A stretch of 64,000 bases of DNA from Edaphobacter bradus (GTDB lineage Bacteria > Acidobacteriota > Terriglobia > Terriglobales > Acidobacteriaceae): contig NZ_JAGSYF010000003.1 of the NCBI RefSeq assembly GCF_025685645.1, positions 186,001 through 250,000 on the forward strand, written 5' to 3'. Made by a program: the position numbers and the translations under genes. Under the pieces are notes generated by a model. It had not been told where the DNA came from, did no database searches, and saw only the letters and a program-made list of their open reading frames with translations. Shown one piece after another: positions 33,764 to 42,682 of the stretch (position 1 is the stretch's first letter; every line of letters begins with the position of its first letter).

Positions 33764-34444
33764 ATGAACGAAGCGTCCAAAACGAGATCTGTTCGTAACA
33801 GCGATTTTTATTCTAGATATATGAACGACAGCGTCCTCGATATTGGATGTGGTCCCGATTTAGTTGTTCCCCACGCTACGCCGTTCGACCAAGAGGACGG
33901 AGATGCAAATGAAATTCTTAACTATTTCAAGCCAGAGAGTTTTTCTTGCGTTCATAGTTCACATTGCTTGGAACACATGAGAAATCCTCAAAAATCCATA
34001 GCAGACTGGTGGACATTGCTAAAACCTGGTGGATACCTAATTACGGTCGTTCCCGATGAGGAACTCTATGAGCAGGGATACTGGCCCAGTCTCTTCAACA
34101 CTGATCATAAGAGCATGTTTCGCTTGGACGGAATTTCTAAGCATCCTGAAGTGTCATTTAATATGAAGGACTTAGTCAGCTCTTTGCCAGGCGCCACTAT
34201 TATCTCCGTTAAGCGCCATAGCGGTCATTATTGTCATTGGAAACCATTGATTCCATTTCGTGCTGTTAAACCTGTCCGTAGCATTTTCTTTCGTATACGG
34301 CACTGGTTCTTGGGCATGGGGCTAATTGACAGTATTTTCGACCAAGTCCTTATCAGAGCGGCCCGTCTATTAAATGTGCCTACGGATCAGACTTTGGGGA
34401 AGGCGCTAGCACAAATTGAAGTCGTGGCACAGAAACGACTATGA
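33764..34444 (+). CDS. Class I SAM-dependent methyltransferase
   Basis: A 226-residue cytoplasmic protein. The SAM-binding motif I is SVLDIGCGPDLVV near 23-35. The next strands include ESFSCVHSSHCLEHMRNP near 58-75 and LKPGGYLITVVPDEE near 86-100, the normal type-11 methyltransferase pattern. The C-terminus is basic and may touch the membrane (IRHWFLGMGLIDSIF). Base composition is clearly AT-richer than the neighbours, with many A/T third positions, which suggests recent transfer. GGAGA precedes the ATG by eight bases. A sugar or lipid-carrier substrate is inferred from the polysaccharide neighbours. Confidence 0.85.
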   Translation: MNEASKTRSVRNSDFYSRYMNDSVLDIGCGPDLVVPHATPFDQEDGDANEILNYFKPESFSCVHSSHCLEHMRNPQKSIADWWTLLKPGGYLITVVPDEELYEQGYWPSLFNTDHKSMFRLDGISKHPEVSFNMKDLVSSLPGATIISVKRHSGHYCHWKPLIPFRAVKPVRSIFFRIRHWFLGMGLIDSIFDQVLIRAARLLNVPTDQTLGKALAQIEVVAQKRL

Positions 34445-34461
34445 ATGATAAGAATTGAGGT

Positions 34462-35490
34462 ATGCAGAGAACTCCTTCACGTCTTGCCCAATTTACCTTC
34501 GATATCGTAAACAGGTTGCAGGTCCTGTCTTCGCACCCAAATTTGATAGTTCGAGAGTTTGGGCGAATCCTTCATAGGACAGTCGCCAAGTTTTTGCTGC
34601 CAGTTGTAGGAGCAAACCATACGGTCGATGGGTATCTCTATGGCCGTTCCATGGTGATGCCGGCAGAACATGCCCTACCCACTGTCCTGTACAACTACCC
34701 TCAGTACAACCGCCCTCTCGCGTTGGCCGTGAGTGCGCTTGCATCATCCTCTTCCGGCAACTCGGGGTTGACTGTAATCGATGTGGGCGCCAATATCGGT
34801 GAGACTGTCGCTGTAATCGACCAGTTCGTCCCCGGGGTCTCCTATCTCTGCATCGAGGCCGACCAAGATATCGCCCGGATATGCAAGTTTAATCATCGCA
34901 ACAACCCTCGAGTACAGACAGAGCAGTGTTTCATTGGTGAGCACGAAGGCACCGTCGTCTGGCTCGAGGATGACGGCCGTGCAAACTCATCGACCAAACT
35001 GGTGGATCAGGCAAAGTCCGGCGAGTCTTCCGAGTACGGCCGACTGATACGGCTGGATGCTGTCGCCGGCCCATTCGCAGAAGCCCACGGAAGCCTGAGC
35101 CTCGTCAAGGTTGACACCGAAGGGTACGATTTCTCAGTTTTGCGCTCGGGCGCTGCACTCCTTGACCGTTACAAGCCGGCCCTCTACTTCGAATGGTACC
35201 CGGATCTCTTGATTGGTCTGCATGAGCAGGTCTGGGACGGCTTCGACTATCTGGAGAGCATCGGATATCACCACTTCGTATTCTTCTCCAGTCAGGGTGA
35301 CTACTACTGCCACCTGTCGAGACCGGACCACTTCATTCTGCGAAGCCTGGCCAGCACCGCCAGCCAGAACAAAACCCTCCTATACTTCGATGTATTCGCC
35401 TCGACCGATGAAGGCATTTGCAAAAGGCTGGTCGAACTAACTATCACCCCAATGAACTCTTCATCCTACTCACACGCCGAGCCATCATGA
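34462..35490 (+). CDS. FkbM family methyltransferase
   Basis: A 342-residue protein with a FkbM-type SAM domain: LTVIDVGANIGETVAVIDQ near 98-116, SYLCIEADQDIARICKFN near 122-139 and LSLVKVDTEGYDFSVLRSG near 213-231. The C-terminal third (HHFVFFSSQGDYYCHL) is a shorter extension of uncertain role. FkbM members methylate hydroxyl groups, often on polysaccharide sugars, which fits the gene's place next to the flippase and GT9. The GC content is back to normal here. The spacing of 17 bases to the methyltransferase suggests co-transcription. Confidence 0.85.
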   Translation: MQRTPSRLAQFTFDIVNRLQVLSSHPNLIVREFGRILHRTVAKFLLPVVGANHTVDGYLYGRSMVMPAEHALPTVLYNYPQYNRPLALAVSALASSSSGNSGLTVIDVGANIGETVAVIDQFVPGVSYLCIEADQDIARICKFNHRNNPRVQTEQCFIGEHEGTVVWLEDDGRANSSTKLVDQAKSGESSEYGRLIRLDAVAGPFAEAHGSLSLVKVDTEGYDFSVLRSGAALLDRYKPALYFEWYPDLLIGLHEQVWDGFDYLESIGYHHFVFFSSQGDYYCHLSRPDHFILRSLASTASQNKTLLYFDVFASTDEGICKRLVELTITPMNSSSYSHAEPS

Positions 35491-35871
35491 CTGCCAGCTG
35501 AACGTCTTTTGACCGTCACCTCTCCAAACAGCAGCAAGGACCAAATGCGAAACTGCAAAATGTGCCTCGCAACTGTGATATAGTATAGTTGCGCAGTGAG
35601 AAAATGACTCACGCGCAAAGAGCATCGCAGGCAAAGACTCCTCGTGGAATTCGGAGATCTGGCCAGAGACTGCGATCGCTTCTCCCCACCGCCTGTCTTC
35701 CCACCTGAATTGGAAGCCGCGTTGGTTGCTCTGGCTCGAGGCCGTCATCGGACGAGTCTCGCCTGCAGCAGCAACGCTTCGGACGTACAAAGCCTTGCTG
35801 ATTACCCGAATCCATGGCGCCTAGGCGCATCTGCATCTCTCTGCCGCTTCATCAACGCGAAGGAACACATC
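35491..35871 (+). promoter_or_regulatory. Long leader region of the RNA helicase with two palindromes
   Basis: CGCAACT (35568-35574) and AGTTGCG (35587-35593) form a perfect inverted repeat spanning two overlapping TATAGT -10-like boxes (35579-35584 and 35584-35589). GCGCAGTGAG and CTCACGCGC (35591-35616) make a second hairpin next to it. If transcription starts there, the leader is about 275 bases. An open frame through it from GTG 35644 lacks conservation with helicases and a ribosome-binding site, so I treat it as untranslated. Confidence 0.4.
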
Positions 35872-37368
35872 TTGACTACAGCAACGCTCGAGCAGCCCGC
35901 AACCCCGCAGGCTGACGCCGCAACCTCTACCCTCCCCCAGAACGGTCCCCTCTTCACGGACTTCAACATCTCCGACTCCCTCAAGAGCCGCCTCACCAAC
36001 GCCGGCTTCATCAAACCCACGCCGGTCCAGGCCGGAGCCATTCCGCCCGCCCTTGAAGGCAAAGACATCCTCGCCACCGCCTCCACCGGAACCGGCAAGA
36101 CGCTCAGCTTCCTCGTGCCCATCATCGAGCGGCTCGACGCCACCTCGGCGCCCAGCACGCGCGGCAAGCGCAACCCGATTCGTACGCTCATCCTTCTGCC
36201 CACGCGCGAGCTCGCCATGCAGGTCCTCGACGTCTACTGGAAGCTGATGCCCAGCGCCAAGCACGACGCCGTGCTCGTCTGCGGTGGCCTCTCGGAGAAC
36301 AACCAGTTCGACCAGCTCGACCGCGGACCGCGCCTCGTCGTCGCCACGCCTGGACGGCTCGAGGACTTCCTCCGCCGCCGCGAGATCGACCTCTCCCACG
36401 TTGAGATGTTCGTCCTCGACGAGGTCGACCGGATGCTCGACATGGGCTTTCTCCCCGCCATCCGCCGCATCGTCACCGCCGTGCCGCGCCAACGCCAGAC
36501 CATGTGCTACTCGGCGACGCTCGACGCCAACATCCAGGAGATAGTGCGCGACTACGTCAAGAGCCCTGTCCGCATCGAGATCGGCGCCACCTCGAAGCCG
36601 TCGGACCGCGTCGAGCTCCGCGCCTGCACCGTCATGCAGGACCAGAAGCTCGGCCTGCTGAACCAGATGCTCAACGAGGAGCAGGGAACCTTCCTCGTCT
36701 TCTCACGCACCAAGCACGGCGCTGACCGCATCTCACGCAAGCTGCAGAAGCTCGGCCACGACTCCGACGCCATCCACGGCGACCGCAGCCAGTCGCAGCG
36801 CACCGCGGCACTCAAGGGCTTCGCAAATGGCAAGCACCGCGTGCTCGTCGCCACCGACGTCGCCGCGCGCGGAATCGACATCTCCGACATCGCCCACGTC
36901 GTCAACTACGACCTTCCCAACGCCAGCGAGGACTTCGTCCACCGCATCGGCCGGACGGGACGCGCCGGCGCTAAGGGCATTGCCACCACCTTCGTCATGC
37001 CGCAGGAGCGCCATGACGCACGCAAGCTCGAGCGCGAACTCAACATAAAGTTCGACTGGCGCGAGGCCGATAAGAACCTTGAGCGGGAGGAGCGCAACAA
37101 GCCCGTCGATCTCAACACCATCGTGAACTCTGGCGTCACCGACCTGCTCGCCCTTGAGACCCGTTCCTGGCGCAACGACTCCAGCGCATCGGCCTACGGC
37201 AAGCCTGCCGACTCGCGTGGCGGCAACAACGGCTTCCGCAGCCGCCGCAAGGGCAAAGGCCAGCAGCAGGGCCACGGCGGCAACAACGCCCATCCCGGCC
37301 GCAACGCCTCGCACTCGCGCGGAGGAAACTCGGGCAACCGCCCAACCCGCGGCAACCGGGGGCGCTAG
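35872..37368 (+). CDS. DEAD-box family RNA helicase (RhlE-like) with DEVD motif
   Basis: A 498-residue RNA helicase. TTG 35872 is chosen because GAAGGA lies eight bases upstream and because the Q motif region (FTDFNISDSLKSRLTNAGF) begins near residue 28. Motifs in order: ASTGTGKT at 70-77, PTREL near 110, TPGRL near 159, DEVD at 183-186 in place of DEAD, SAT at 214-216, VATDVAARGIDISD and HRIGRTGRAG in the second RecA domain. The C-terminal 70 residues are Arg/Gly/Asn-rich and likely bind RNA. It has a long palindromic leader and its own terminator, so it is a single-gene unit. Confidence 0.94.
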   Translation: MTTATLEQPATPQADAATSTLPQNGPLFTDFNISDSLKSRLTNAGFIKPTPVQAGAIPPALEGKDILATASTGTGKTLSFLVPIIERLDATSAPSTRGKRNPIRTLILLPTRELAMQVLDVYWKLMPSAKHDAVLVCGGLSENNQFDQLDRGPRLVVATPGRLEDFLRRREIDLSHVEMFVLDEVDRMLDMGFLPAIRRIVTAVPRQRQTMCYSATLDANIQEIVRDYVKSPVRIEIGATSKPSDRVELRACTVMQDQKLGLLNQMLNEEQGTFLVFSRTKHGADRISRKLQKLGHDSDAIHGDRSQSQRTAALKGFANGKHRVLVATDVAARGIDISDIAHVVNYDLPNASEDFVHRIGRTGRAGAKGIATTFVMPQERHDARKLERELNIKFDWREADKNLEREERNKPVDLNTIVNSGVTDLLALETRSWRNDSSASAYGKPADSRGGNNGFRSRRKGKGQQQGHGGNNAHPGRNASHSRGGNSGNRPTRGNRGR

Positions 37369-37395
37369 CTTCAGTCTGAATCCTCGCTTCAACCA

Positions 37396-37435
37396 CGCTC
37401 CGCGCCGGCCAACCAGCCCCGCGGAGCGTTTCGTC
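37396..37435 (+). terminator. Helicase terminator
   Basis: CGCTCCGCG (37396-37404) pairs with CGCGGAGCG (37420-37428) over a 15-base loop, followed by TTTCGTCTT. It lies 27 bases after the helicase stop. Confidence 0.65.
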
Positions 37436-37466
37436 TTAACCGGGCTCGCGGTGCACTCCCTGTAAG

Positions 37467-37556
37467 GTGGAGGTGTTCCGATCCAGCATCTGCCTGCAGG
37501 TCATCGTCGGTGGAGGCCTCGTCTTCGCCGCCGGAGTCCTCACCGGCCAGTCCTGA
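37467..37556 (+). CDS. Possible very small hydrophobic protein
   Basis: A 29-codon frame from GTG 37467 (or GTG 37473, which has AAGG five bases upstream) to TGA 37554-37556 reads MEVFRSSICLQVIVGGG then LVFAAGVLTGQS. About 25 of 29 third positions are G or C, as in the neighbouring genes, and the centre is hydrophobic with glycines, like a small membrane helix. It lies between the helicase terminator and the acyltransferase. I do not recognise a family. Evidence is composition and ribosome-binding site only. Confidence 0.35.
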   Translation: MEVFRSSICLQVIVGGGLVFAAGVLTGQS

Positions 37557-37577
37557 CGCGCGTCACTCAAGAAAAAA

Positions 37578-37607
37578 TTTACCTTCTCTCAAGCTCCGCC
37601 CTATACG
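37578..37607 (+). promoter_or_regulatory. Predicted acyltransferase promoter
   Basis: TTTACC (37578-37583), 18 bases, then TATACG (37602-37607). A transcript from about 37614 would begin just before the leader ORF at 37622. Confidence 0.4.
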
Positions 37608-37621
37608 ATGGAAGAAAAGCT

Positions 37622-37690
37622 ATGACCTCTTTCTCCAAGGTCAGCACGCGCGACGTCCGGAAGTTCAAGCGCGAAGCGGCCTGTTCATGA
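37622..37690 (+). CDS. Possible leader peptide coupled to the acyltransferase
   Basis: ATG 37622, with GGAAG upstream, opens a 22-codon frame (MTSFSKVSTRDVRKFKREA plus CS) whose TGA overlaps the acyltransferase ATG as ATGA. It is strongly basic, and its third positions are mostly G or C. The overlap would couple translation. It may be a short regulatory peptide or just a chance frame. Confidence 0.3.
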   Translation: MTSFSKVSTRDVRKFKREAACS

Positions 37691-38922
37691 GCGTGGCCAG
37701 CTTGCCAAAGACCGCGGCTCGCTTCGCAGACTCACGGGCCTCCGTTCTCTTCGATCTCATTCGCGGCCTCGCGGCTCTCGTCGTTCTCTTCGAACACTCG
37801 CGCAACCTCTTCTTCATCGACTATCACCAGATTACGCAGCATCGCGGTCTGCTGGCGCTGCCGTACCTTCTCTCGGGAGCGGGCCATCAGGCGGTTGTCG
37901 TCTTCTTCCTCCTCAGCGGCTACTTCATCAGCGGAGCCGTCTTCCGTGCTCTCGATCGCAACCAGTGGCAGTGGAGCGACTATCTTCTGCGGCGATTCCT
38001 GCGCCTCTGGGTTGTCCTTGTGCCGGCTCTTCTCCTGTGCCTCTTCTGGGATAAGCTCGGAATCCGCCTCGGCCACGCCCCGGCTCTCTACAGCGGGGCC
38101 GTTCAGAACCACATGATCGGCGATGTGCGACATCTCCTCGCCCCGCATATCTTCTTCGGCAATCTGTTCTTCGTGCAGGTCGTTCTCACGCCAGTCTTCG
38201 GCTCCGACGGCGCGCTGTGGAGCCTCGCCTACGAGTTCTGGTACTACATCCTCTTCCCCCTGGGCATCCTCGCGCTGCGGCGTCGGACGCAGCGGCTTTA
38301 TCGTGTTGTGTGTGCCGTGCTCTTCGTGGCGACGGCGTGGTTCGTCCGCGGAGGTATCCTTCTCTCGTTTCCCATCTGGCTGGCGGGCGCGCTGCTCTAC
38401 AAGCTGCCTGCGCCACGCCTCTCTGCTGGCGCGGGATACTGGTTGCGCATAGCCGCGGCGGCTATCTATCTGCCGGCCTTCTTCGGGCTGGCGAAGATCC
38501 ACACCTTCCCGAGCCTTCTCAACGACTACATCCTGGCCATCCTGACCTTTGGCCTGCTGTGGCTGCTGCTTTCTGCAAACGACTGCTACACCCCCGGCTC
38601 CCCGGGCGAGCGGGCCTCGCGCAATCTGGCTCGTTTTTCTTACACTCTCTACGCCGTCCATACGCCGCTGCTGGTGTTCCTTGCATCGCTGCTCATTGGG
38701 GATACGCGCTGGACTCCCTCCTTGCGGACCGTCGCCCTCTTCATAGGCATTCTGCTCGCGACTGTCGGCTACGCCTATCTCCTCGCCTACTTCACCGAGT
38801 TCAGGACCGACACTCTGCGCCTACGCCTCGAAAGGCTCTTCGGCATGCCGACCTCCAGACCTGCGCTGCCCTCTGCCCCGGTCACAGAGGCGATCGCTGC
38901 GCGCGAGATGGCAAGCCAGTAA
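37687..38922 (+). CDS. Acyltransferase 3 family membrane protein
   Basis: A 411-residue inner-membrane protein with about ten helices, of the OafA/NodX type that moves acyl groups onto surface sugars. It starts at ATG 37687 (MSVASLPKTAARF). A longer frame to 37510 has no ribosome-binding site. The first helix region FDLIRGLAALVVLFEHSRNLFF (near 22-43) contains the catalytic-type His, and VVFFLLSGYFISGAVF is near 69-84, with the conserved FFxxSGFxxxxxF-type motif (SGYFISG here). RRFLRLWVVLVPALLL follows. The final helix cluster (HTPLLVFLASLLIG) is followed by an Ala/Pro tail. The acceptor is unknown. Confidence 0.88.
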   Translation: MSVASLPKTAARFADSRASVLFDLIRGLAALVVLFEHSRNLFFIDYHQITQHRGLLALPYLLSGAGHQAVVVFFLLSGYFISGAVFRALDRNQWQWSDYLLRRFLRLWVVLVPALLLCLFWDKLGIRLGHAPALYSGAVQNHMIGDVRHLLAPHIFFGNLFFVQVVLTPVFGSDGALWSLAYEFWYYILFPLGILALRRRTQRLYRVVCAVLFVATAWFVRGGILLSFPIWLAGALLYKLPAPRLSAGAGYWLRIAAAAIYLPAFFGLAKIHTFPSLLNDYILAILTFGLLWLLLSANDCYTPGSPGERASRNLARFSYTLYAVHTPLLVFLASLLIGDTRWTPSLRTVALFIGILLATVGYAYLLAYFTEFRTDTLRLRLERLFGMPTSRPALPSAPVTEAIAAREMASQ

Positions 38923-39106
38923 AAATCGGTGCGAAGTGCGACTTCTCTCCTCTGACGCGATCAAAGGGGCGACGCTCCCGCTGCAAGCGCTCCCTTCGAG
39001 CTGCACGTCGTTTCACATTCCCGATCTCGCGTGATCCATTGATCCGCTGCTCACAATTGCATCCACCGCGAAATTCGGCGAAACCCTGTAAAATAAGAGG
39101 AATCAC

Positions 39107-40744
39107 ATGATCTCCGTCTCCAACGTCACCATGCGCTACGGCTCGAAGCTCCTCTTTGAGGATGTTTCGGTCACCTTTACCACCGGCCGCCGCTACGGCC
39201 TCACCGGCCCCAACGGCGCCGGCAAATCCACCTTCATGAAGGTCCTCACCGGCGAGATCGACGCCCAGAAGGGCAACGTCGTCCGCCCCAAGAAGATCGG
39301 CGTCCTCAAGCAGAACCAGTACGAGTTCGACGCCTACCGCGTCATCGACACCGTCATCATGGGCAACAAAGCCCTCTGGGCGGCTCTCGAAGAGCGCGAG
39401 CGCATCTACGAGAAGCCTGAGATGACTGACGAAGACGGCTCTCGCCTCGGCGAGCTCGAAGGCATCGTCGGCGACGAAGACGGCTACGAGGCTGAGGCCA
39501 ACGCCGCCGTGCTCCTCCAGGGCCTCGACATCCCCGACGAGCTCCACGAGCGCAAGATGAGCGAGCTTCAAGGCGGCCAGAAGGTCCGCGTTCTGCTCGC
39601 GCAGGCCCTCTTCGGCAACCCCGAAGCGCTGCTCCTCGACGAGCCGACGAACTACCTCGACCTCGACTCCATCCACTGGCTCGAGAATTTCCTCCTCCGC
39701 TACAACGGAACCGTCATCACCATCTCGCACGACCGCCACTTCCTCAACTCCATCTGCACCCACATCGCAGACATTGATTACGAGACCATCATCACCTACA
39801 CCGGCGGCTACGACGACATGGTGCTGCAGAAGACCCAGGTCCGCGCCCGCATCGAGAGCCAGAACGAGCAGCGCGAAAAGAAGATCGCCCAGCTCAACGA
39901 CTTCATCGCCCGCTTCTCCGCCGGCACGCGCAGCTCCCAGGTGAACTCGCGCAAGAAAGAGGTCGAGCGCCTCGCCACCACGGAGCTTGCCCGCTCTAAC
40001 ATCCAGCGCCCCTACATCAGCTTCAAGATGGAGCGCCCCTCAGGCAAGCACGTCCTTGAGTTCGAGAACGTCAACAAGTCCTACGCCCAGCCCGACGGCA
40101 AGACCGAGCACGTCATCAACAACTTCTCCGCCTCCGTGCTGCGCGGCGAGAAGGTCATCCTCATGGGCCGCAACGGCCAGGGCAAGACCACACTGCTCAA
40201 GGCGCTGCTCGCCAACGGCCCCGCCGTAGAAGAGACCGACGTCTCCATCGACTCCGGCGAAGTCAAGTGGGGTCACGAAGCGCAGATCGGCTACTTCGCC
40301 CAGGACCACACCGGGTCCATCCCCAAGGGCACTACCGCCGCCGAGTGGCTTCACACCTTCGACCCCAAGGCCACCAAGGAGGACATCCGCGGAATCCTCG
40401 GCCAGATGCTCTTCCGCGGCGAAGAGGGCATGAAGAAGACCGAAGCTCTCTCCGGAGGCGAAGCCGCGCGCCTGCTCTTCTGCAAGATCATGCTGCAGAA
40501 GCCCAACATTCTCGTCTTTGACGAGCCCACGAACCACCTCGACCTCGAATCGATCAACGCGCTCAACCAGGCGCTGCAGAAGTACGAGGGCACGGTCTTC
40601 CTCGTCACCCACGACGAAGACCTCATCGAAGAGGTCGGTACGCGCATCTGGCACTTCGAGGGCGGCCCCAACGACTTCCAAATCACCGACCACAAGGGCC
40701 CCTACGAAGAGTATCAACAGCAGCTTGCAATGGCCGCGAAATAG
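39107..40744 (+). CDS. ABC-F family ATPase (YbiT-like)
   Basis: A 545-residue soluble protein with two ATP-binding cassettes and no membrane domain, of the ABC-F group that acts on ribosomes. Walker A of the first half is GPNGAGKST near 36-44, the signature is SELQGGQKVRVLLAQALF near 150-167 and Walker B is LLLDEPTNYLDLDS. The linker region with EKKIAQLNDFIARFS follows. In the second half the Walker A is GRNGQGKTT, the signature SGGEAARLLFCKIML and Walker B LVFDEPTNHLDLES. Spacing resembles YbiT rather than EttA. GAGG lies six bases before the ATG. A terminator follows. Confidence 0.94.
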   Translation: MISVSNVTMRYGSKLLFEDVSVTFTTGRRYGLTGPNGAGKSTFMKVLTGEIDAQKGNVVRPKKIGVLKQNQYEFDAYRVIDTVIMGNKALWAALEERERIYEKPEMTDEDGSRLGELEGIVGDEDGYEAEANAAVLLQGLDIPDELHERKMSELQGGQKVRVLLAQALFGNPEALLLDEPTNYLDLDSIHWLENFLLRYNGTVITISHDRHFLNSICTHIADIDYETIITYTGGYDDMVLQKTQVRARIESQNEQREKKIAQLNDFIARFSAGTRSSQVNSRKKEVERLATTELARSNIQRPYISFKMERPSGKHVLEFENVNKSYAQPDGKTEHVINNFSASVLRGEKVILMGRNGQGKTTLLKALLANGPAVEETDVSIDSGEVKWGHEAQIGYFAQDHTGSIPKGTTAAEWLHTFDPKATKEDIRGILGQMLFRGEEGMKKTEALSGGEAARLLFCKIMLQKPNILVFDEPTNHLDLESINALNQALQKYEGTVFLVTHDEDLIEEVGTRIWHFEGGPNDFQITDHKGPYEEYQQQLAMAAK

Positions 40745-40767
40745 CTGAAATTGCAACACGCTCTCTG

Positions 40768-40799
40768 AATGGCGCGGCTCAGCAGTCGCGCCATTTTTT
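40768..40799 (+). terminator. Intrinsic terminator after the ABC-F gene
   Basis: AATGGCGCG (40768-40776) and CGCGCCATT (40787-40795) form a perfect 9-bp stem, running into TTTTTT (40794-40799). It isolates the ABC-F gene from rocD. Confidence 0.85.
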
Positions 40800-40906
40800 C
40801 ATGAGCCATCTGAGTCCTGTCCTGCTTGTGGCTTACGCGCATGAAATAATGGATGAAACACACAGAAAAATCAGACGTCTCTCAAACAAAAGGTCAGGCG
40901 ATCGAT

Positions 40907-42157
40907 ATGGCAGTCACAATTCTGCAAAACGACACCTCGCAGGATCCTCTCCACAAGGAGAAGCATCTGACATCCCGTTTCATCGCGCTTGAAGAGCAAT
41001 ACGGCGCGCACAACTACAAGCCGCTCGACATCGTGGTCGAGCGAGCAAGCGGCGTCTGGGTCTACGACGTCGAAGGCCGCCGCTACCTCGACTTCCTCGC
41101 CGCATACTCCGCCGTCAACCAGGGCCACTGCCACCCGCGCATCCTCGCCGCCCTGCTCGAGCAGGCCCAGAAGGTCACCCTCACCTCGCGCGCCTTCCGT
41201 AACGACCAGCTCCCTCTCCTCTACGAAGAGCTGCACAACCTCACCGGCTTTGAGATGGCGCTGCCCATGAACTCCGGCACCGAGGCCGTCGAGTCCGCCC
41301 TCAAGATCGCCCGCAAGTGGGGCTACACCGTCAAGGGCATCCCAGAAGGCCAGGCCGAGATCATCGTCTGCGCCAACAACTTCCACGGCCGCACCATCTC
41401 CATCATCAGCTTCTCCACCGAAGAGCAGTACCGCATGGGTTTCGGCCCCTACCTCTCCGGCTTCAAGGTCATCCCCTTCGGCGACGCCGCGGCCCTCCGC
41501 GCCGCCATCACGCCCCACACCGCGGCCTTTCTCGTCGAACCCATCCAGGGTGAGGCCGGGGTCCTCATCCCGCCAGACGGCTACCTCCGCGAGGCCGCAG
41601 CCATCTGCAACGAAAACGGCGTCCTATTCATCGCCGACGAGATCCAGTCCGGCCTCGGCCGTACCGGCAAGCTCTTCGCCTGCATGCACGAGGGAGTCAC
41701 TCCCGACGTCCTCATCATAGGCAAGGCGCTCGCCGGAGGCTTCTATCCCGTCTCCGCCGTGCTGTCCTCGCGTGAGGTTCTCGGAGTCCTCACTCCCGGC
41801 GACCACGGCAGCACCTTCGGGGGCAATCCCCTGGCCTGCGCCGTCGCGCGAGCATCGCTCCGCGTCCTCGTCGAGGAGAACCTCTCAGACCGTTCCGCCG
41901 AACTCGGCGCAGTCCTTCTCGATCGTCTCCGTCAAATCAGGAACCAGCATATCCGCGAGATTCGCGGCCGTGGCCTCTGGGTAGCCATCGAGCTGGACTC
42001 CCCCGCGCGCCCCGTCTGCGAGGCGCTGATGCGCCAGGGCCTCCTGTGCAAGGAGACCCACGACAACGTCATCCGCCTCGCGCCTCCGCTCATCATCACG
42101 AAAGAGGAGCTGCTCTGGGCGTGCGACCGCGTCCAGTCCGTCCTCGAGCAGCTCTAA
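40907..42157 (+). CDS. rocD: Ornithine aminotransferase
   Basis: Class III PLP enzyme turning ornithine and 2-oxoglutarate into glutamate semialdehyde and glutamate, in arginine and proline metabolism. The N-terminal [48 protein letters not shown] is the RocD hallmark. [20 protein letters not shown] binds PLP phosphate, [12 protein letters not shown] follows, and [17 protein letters not shown] holds the Schiff-base lysine. ATG 40907 has AGGCG upstream, while ATG 40853 in the same frame would add 18 residues. At 416 residues it is of normal length. The DUF2237 gene follows after 41 bases. Confidence 0.93.
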   Translation: MAVTILQNDTSQDPLHKEKHLTSRFIALEEQYGAHNYKPLDIVVERASGVWVYDVEGRRYLDFLAAYSAVNQGHCHPRILAALLEQAQKVTLTSRAFRNDQLPLLYEELHNLTGFEMALPMNSGTEAVESALKIARKWGYTVKGIPEGQAEIIVCANNFHGRTISIISFSTEEQYRMGFGPYLSGFKVIPFGDAAALRAAITPHTAAFLVEPIQGEAGVLIPPDGYLREAAAICNENGVLFIADEIQSGLGRTGKLFACMHEGVTPDVLIIGKALAGGFYPVSAVLSSREVLGVLTPGDHGSTFGGNPLACAVARASLRVLVEENLSDRSAELGAVLLDRLRQIRNQHIREIRGRGLWVAIELDSPARPVCEALMRQGLLCKETHDNVIRLAPPLIITKEELLWACDRVQSVLEQL

Positions 42158-42198
42158 CCCGCGAACAGCCCCATCGCCGGGCACTGGAGCCACAGCAC

Positions 42199-42600
42199 AT
42201 GCCGACCACCGAACCCATCAAAGCCCCTGCCCTCAACGTCCTCGGCCAGCCGCTCGGCACCTGCGGCTGCGAGCCCATGACCGGCTTCTACCGTGACGGC
42301 TGCTGCAACACCGGCCCCGACGATCTCGGCGTCCACACCGTCTGCTGCGTCGTCACCGCCGACTTCCTCCATGTCTCCCGCGAGCTTGGCAATGACCTCA
42401 GCACCCCGATGCCGCAGTACGGCTTCCCCGGCCTCAAGCCCGGCGACCGCTGGTGCGTCTGCGCCGCGCGTTGGCTCGAGGTCCAACAAGCAGGAGCCGC
42501 CTGCCCCATCGTCCTCGAGGCCACCCACGAGGCCACCCTCGCCATCATCCCCTTCGAGATCCTCATCCAGTACTCCGTAGTTCCCGACCAGCTCCAGTAA
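42199..42600 (+). CDS. DUF2237 family protein
   Basis: A 133-residue cytoplasmic protein beginning MPTTEPIKAPALNVLGQPL. The family signature is visible: GTCGCEPMTGFYRDGCCNT near 20-38, then DLGVHTVCCVVTADFL near 42-57 and PGDRWCVCAARWLEV near 81-95, with cysteines that may bind metal. The C-terminus has LEATHEATLAIIPFEIL. Function is unknown for the family. ATG 42199 has GGAG nine bases upstream, and a longer frame from 42046 runs inside rocD in another reading frame and is not used. Confidence 0.85.
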   Translation: MPTTEPIKAPALNVLGQPLGTCGCEPMTGFYRDGCCNTGPDDLGVHTVCCVVTADFLHVSRELGNDLSTPMPQYGFPGLKPGDRWCVCAARWLEVQQAGAACPIVLEATHEATLAIIPFEILIQYSVVPDQLQ

Positions 42601-42682
42601 AATCCGTGCTTTTGCATCCCATCAGTCCCTGAATTACCGGGTTTTGAGAACCTGGATTTGCAGAACGTTGATACAGAGCCCC

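Noticed and set aside
35485-35790. A 101-codon minus-strand frame in the helicase leader
   Set aside because: Lacks a ribosome-binding site and recognisable features, and it overlaps the palindromic leader.
35644-35871. N-terminal extension of the helicase from GTG 35644
   Set aside because: There is no ribosome-binding site, no resemblance to helicases, and a TTG with GAAGGA at 35872 gives a normal N-terminus.
42046-42198. Extended start of the DUF2237 protein inside rocD
   Set aside because: The extra 51 residues are His/Arg-rich and out of frame with rocD. ATG 42199 has GGAG upstream and matches the family start.
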